Positions 4,636 to 5,654 of a stretch of DNA of 5,654 nucleotides are shown here, piece by piece. Each line of letters starts with the position of its first letter. Position 1 is the first letter of the stretch. The notes beneath the pieces are model-generated. The model was given only the letters and a program-made list of their open reading frames with translations, was not told where the DNA came from and did no database searches. The position numbers and the translations under genes were made by a program. Source of the stretch: DAOQVB01 sp964400865 (GTDB lineage: Bacteria > Patescibacteriota > Microgenomatia > UBA1400 > PJMF01); assembly GCA_964400865.1 (NCBI GenBank), contig CAYNWG010000059.1, forward strand, positions 1 through 5,654. Reading direction: 5' to 3'.

Positions 4636-5654
4636 ATGTCTTTATCTGTTGGAATTGTTGGTTTACCAAATGTGGGGAAGTCAACGCTGTTTAATGCGCT
4701 GTTAAAACGCCAAGTGGCGTTGGCGGCGAACTATCCGTTTGCCACGATAGAGCCCAATGTTGGAGTAGTAGCGGTGCCAGATGAGCGTTTGGCAGTGTTG
4801 GCTAAAGTTGTGGCGACAACCGTGCTTAAGCCGGCCACCATAGAATTTGTGGATATTGCCGGCTTAGTGAAGGGCGCGCACAAGGGTGAGGGCTTGGGGA
4901 ACCAATTTTTGAGTCACATCAGAGAAACTGACTTGATTTGTCATGTGGTGCGCGCCTTCCGAGATGAGCAAATCTTACGCGAGGGCTCCACGACGCCAGT
5001 TGATGACCTGCAGACAATTCGCACGGAGTTGCAGTTGGCAGATCTCAGCACAATGGAGCGACAATCACCCCCTAAGGGTGTAAAAGTTGCTGGCGCTCAG
5101 GAGCGTTGGCATGCGATTGAGTTTTTTCGAGAGAAACTAGGCCAGGGAATCATGCTCAACACGCTCAAATTGACCGAAGTACAACAAGAGACAGCCAAAG
5201 AACTTTGCTTGCTGACCGTTAAGCCTGAACTGTTTGTATATAACGAAGATGAAGATCAAGTGGTGAGCTCGATGGAGCAGTTGCCCAAGATCGCTAAAGA
5301 ATTGGGAGTTGAGCCGGAACAAGTAGTGGTGATGAGCGCTAAGATGGAAAGTGACTTGGCTGCACTAGAGGAAACTGATCAGCACGCTTACTTGTTGGAG
5401 CTAGGATTATCTTTGGCTGGTTTGGAGCGGCTCGCCAAAGTGGCTTACGATACACTTGGTTACCAAAGCTTCTTGACCGCAGGTGTGATGGAGGTGCGAG
5501 CCTGGACAATTACCAAAGGTACGACGGCTCAGCAGGCGGCGGGCGTGATTCACACGGATTTTGCTAAAAAGTTTATTTCTGCACGGATTGTTTCATACCA
5601 AGATTTTGTTTCGCTTGGCGGCTGGAAAGCCGCCAAAGACATCGGCAAAATCCG
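4636..5654 (+). CDS. ychF: Ribosome-binding ATPase YchF (OLA1 family), C-terminus cut by the window edge
   Basis: YchF is a conserved cytoplasmic P-loop NTPase of the Obg/HAS group. It prefers ATP to GTP, binds ribosomes and is linked to translation and stress control. Visible motifs are G1 GLPNVGKST (9-17), NYPFATIEPN (32-41), the switch II region VDIAGLVKGAHKGEGLGNQF (72-91), the YchF-type G4 NxxE as NEDE (203-206) in place of the GTPase NKxD, and G5 SAKME (234-238). A TGS domain begins near residue 279. The window holds 339 codons; the family is usually about 363 residues, so roughly 20-25 are missing. The ATG at 4636 is chosen because it gives the canonical N-terminus; the ATG at 4623 is out of frame. 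Lines counted at 50-57% GC contrast with the AT-rich ATPase gene. The loop that carries the catalytic His of E. coli YchF (His114) reads QILREGS here and has no His. Confidence 0.97.
   Translation, partial: MSLSVGIVGLPNVGKSTLFNALLKRQVALAANYPFATIEPNVGVVAVPDERLAVLAKVVATTVLKPATIEFVDIAGLVKGAHKGEGLGNQFLSHIRETDLICHVVRAFRDEQILREGSTTPVDDLQTIRTELQLADLSTMERQSPPKGVKVAGAQERWHAIEFFREKLGQGIMLNTLKLTEVQQETAKELCLLTVKPELFVYNEDEDQVVSSMEQLPKIAKELGVEPEQVVVMSAKMESDLAALEETDQHAYLLELGLSLAGLERLAKVAYDTLGYQSFLTAGVMEVRAWTITKGTTAQQAAGVIHTDFAKKFISARIVSYQDFVSLGGWKAAKDIGKI

Noticed and set aside
5137..5322. Leftward 61-codon open frame inside ychF
   Set aside because: It is antisense to a clearly conserved ychF region that includes the G4 motif.
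1..5654. CRISPR array, tRNA, rRNA or insertion sequence
   Set aside because: No regularly spaced repeats, cloverleaf-like segments, rRNA signatures, transposase motifs or terminal inverted repeats were seen on either strand.

Overview
The window looks like a bacterial chromosome segment. Its only gene of a well-known family is ychF at the right end: an Obg/HAS-type P-loop NTPase with a TGS domain, cut by the window edge. The style of the YchF protein, and gene starts with no visible Shine-Dalgarno sequence, would fit a Candidate Phyla Radiation (Patescibacteria) genome, perhaps Microgenomates. That placement is an inference from memory and is weak. The code appears standard: the genes end in TAA or TAG, and no in-frame TGA has to be read as sense.

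Layout, left to right. Bases 1-82 appear to hold the C-terminus of a rightward gene that enters from the left edge. Then come two leftward tandem genes, 103-1620 and 1664-3253, which encode diverged paralogs of 505 and 529 residues from a family I do not recognise. The downstream copy carries a 10-N assembly gap. A 250-base divergent intergenic region (3254-3503) holds promoters, a small cluster of GTTGTT repeats and perhaps the fossil tail of an older gene. A rightward gene (3504-4598) encodes a 364-residue P-loop ATPase with clear Walker A and Walker B motifs. ychF starts 37 bases after that ATPase gene and has its own TATAAT box.

The paralog pair and the ATPase form a compact divergent block that is more AT-rich than ychF. 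Hand counts of single 60-base lines gave 22-27% GC in the ATPase gene against 50-57% in ychF; the paralog genes lie between and vary. The simplest reading is an accessory cassette placed next to a housekeeping gene. The two paralogs keep the same blocks of polar residues (YHS, HHG, THRxTEMLLP, DDxG, EVDEDxGLA, GPNHPDI, PLFEYDVV, GQTEASK), so they probably share a fold and perhaps an active or binding site. A regulatory or energy-coupled partnership with the ATPase is plausible, but it rests only on gene order. I could not assign a known defence, toxin-antitoxin or metabolic system to it.

Start signals are a second theme. All four complete starts lack a convincing Shine-Dalgarno sequence, and -10-like hexamers lie only 6-11 bases before the start codons. 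This suggests leaderless or nearly leaderless transcripts.
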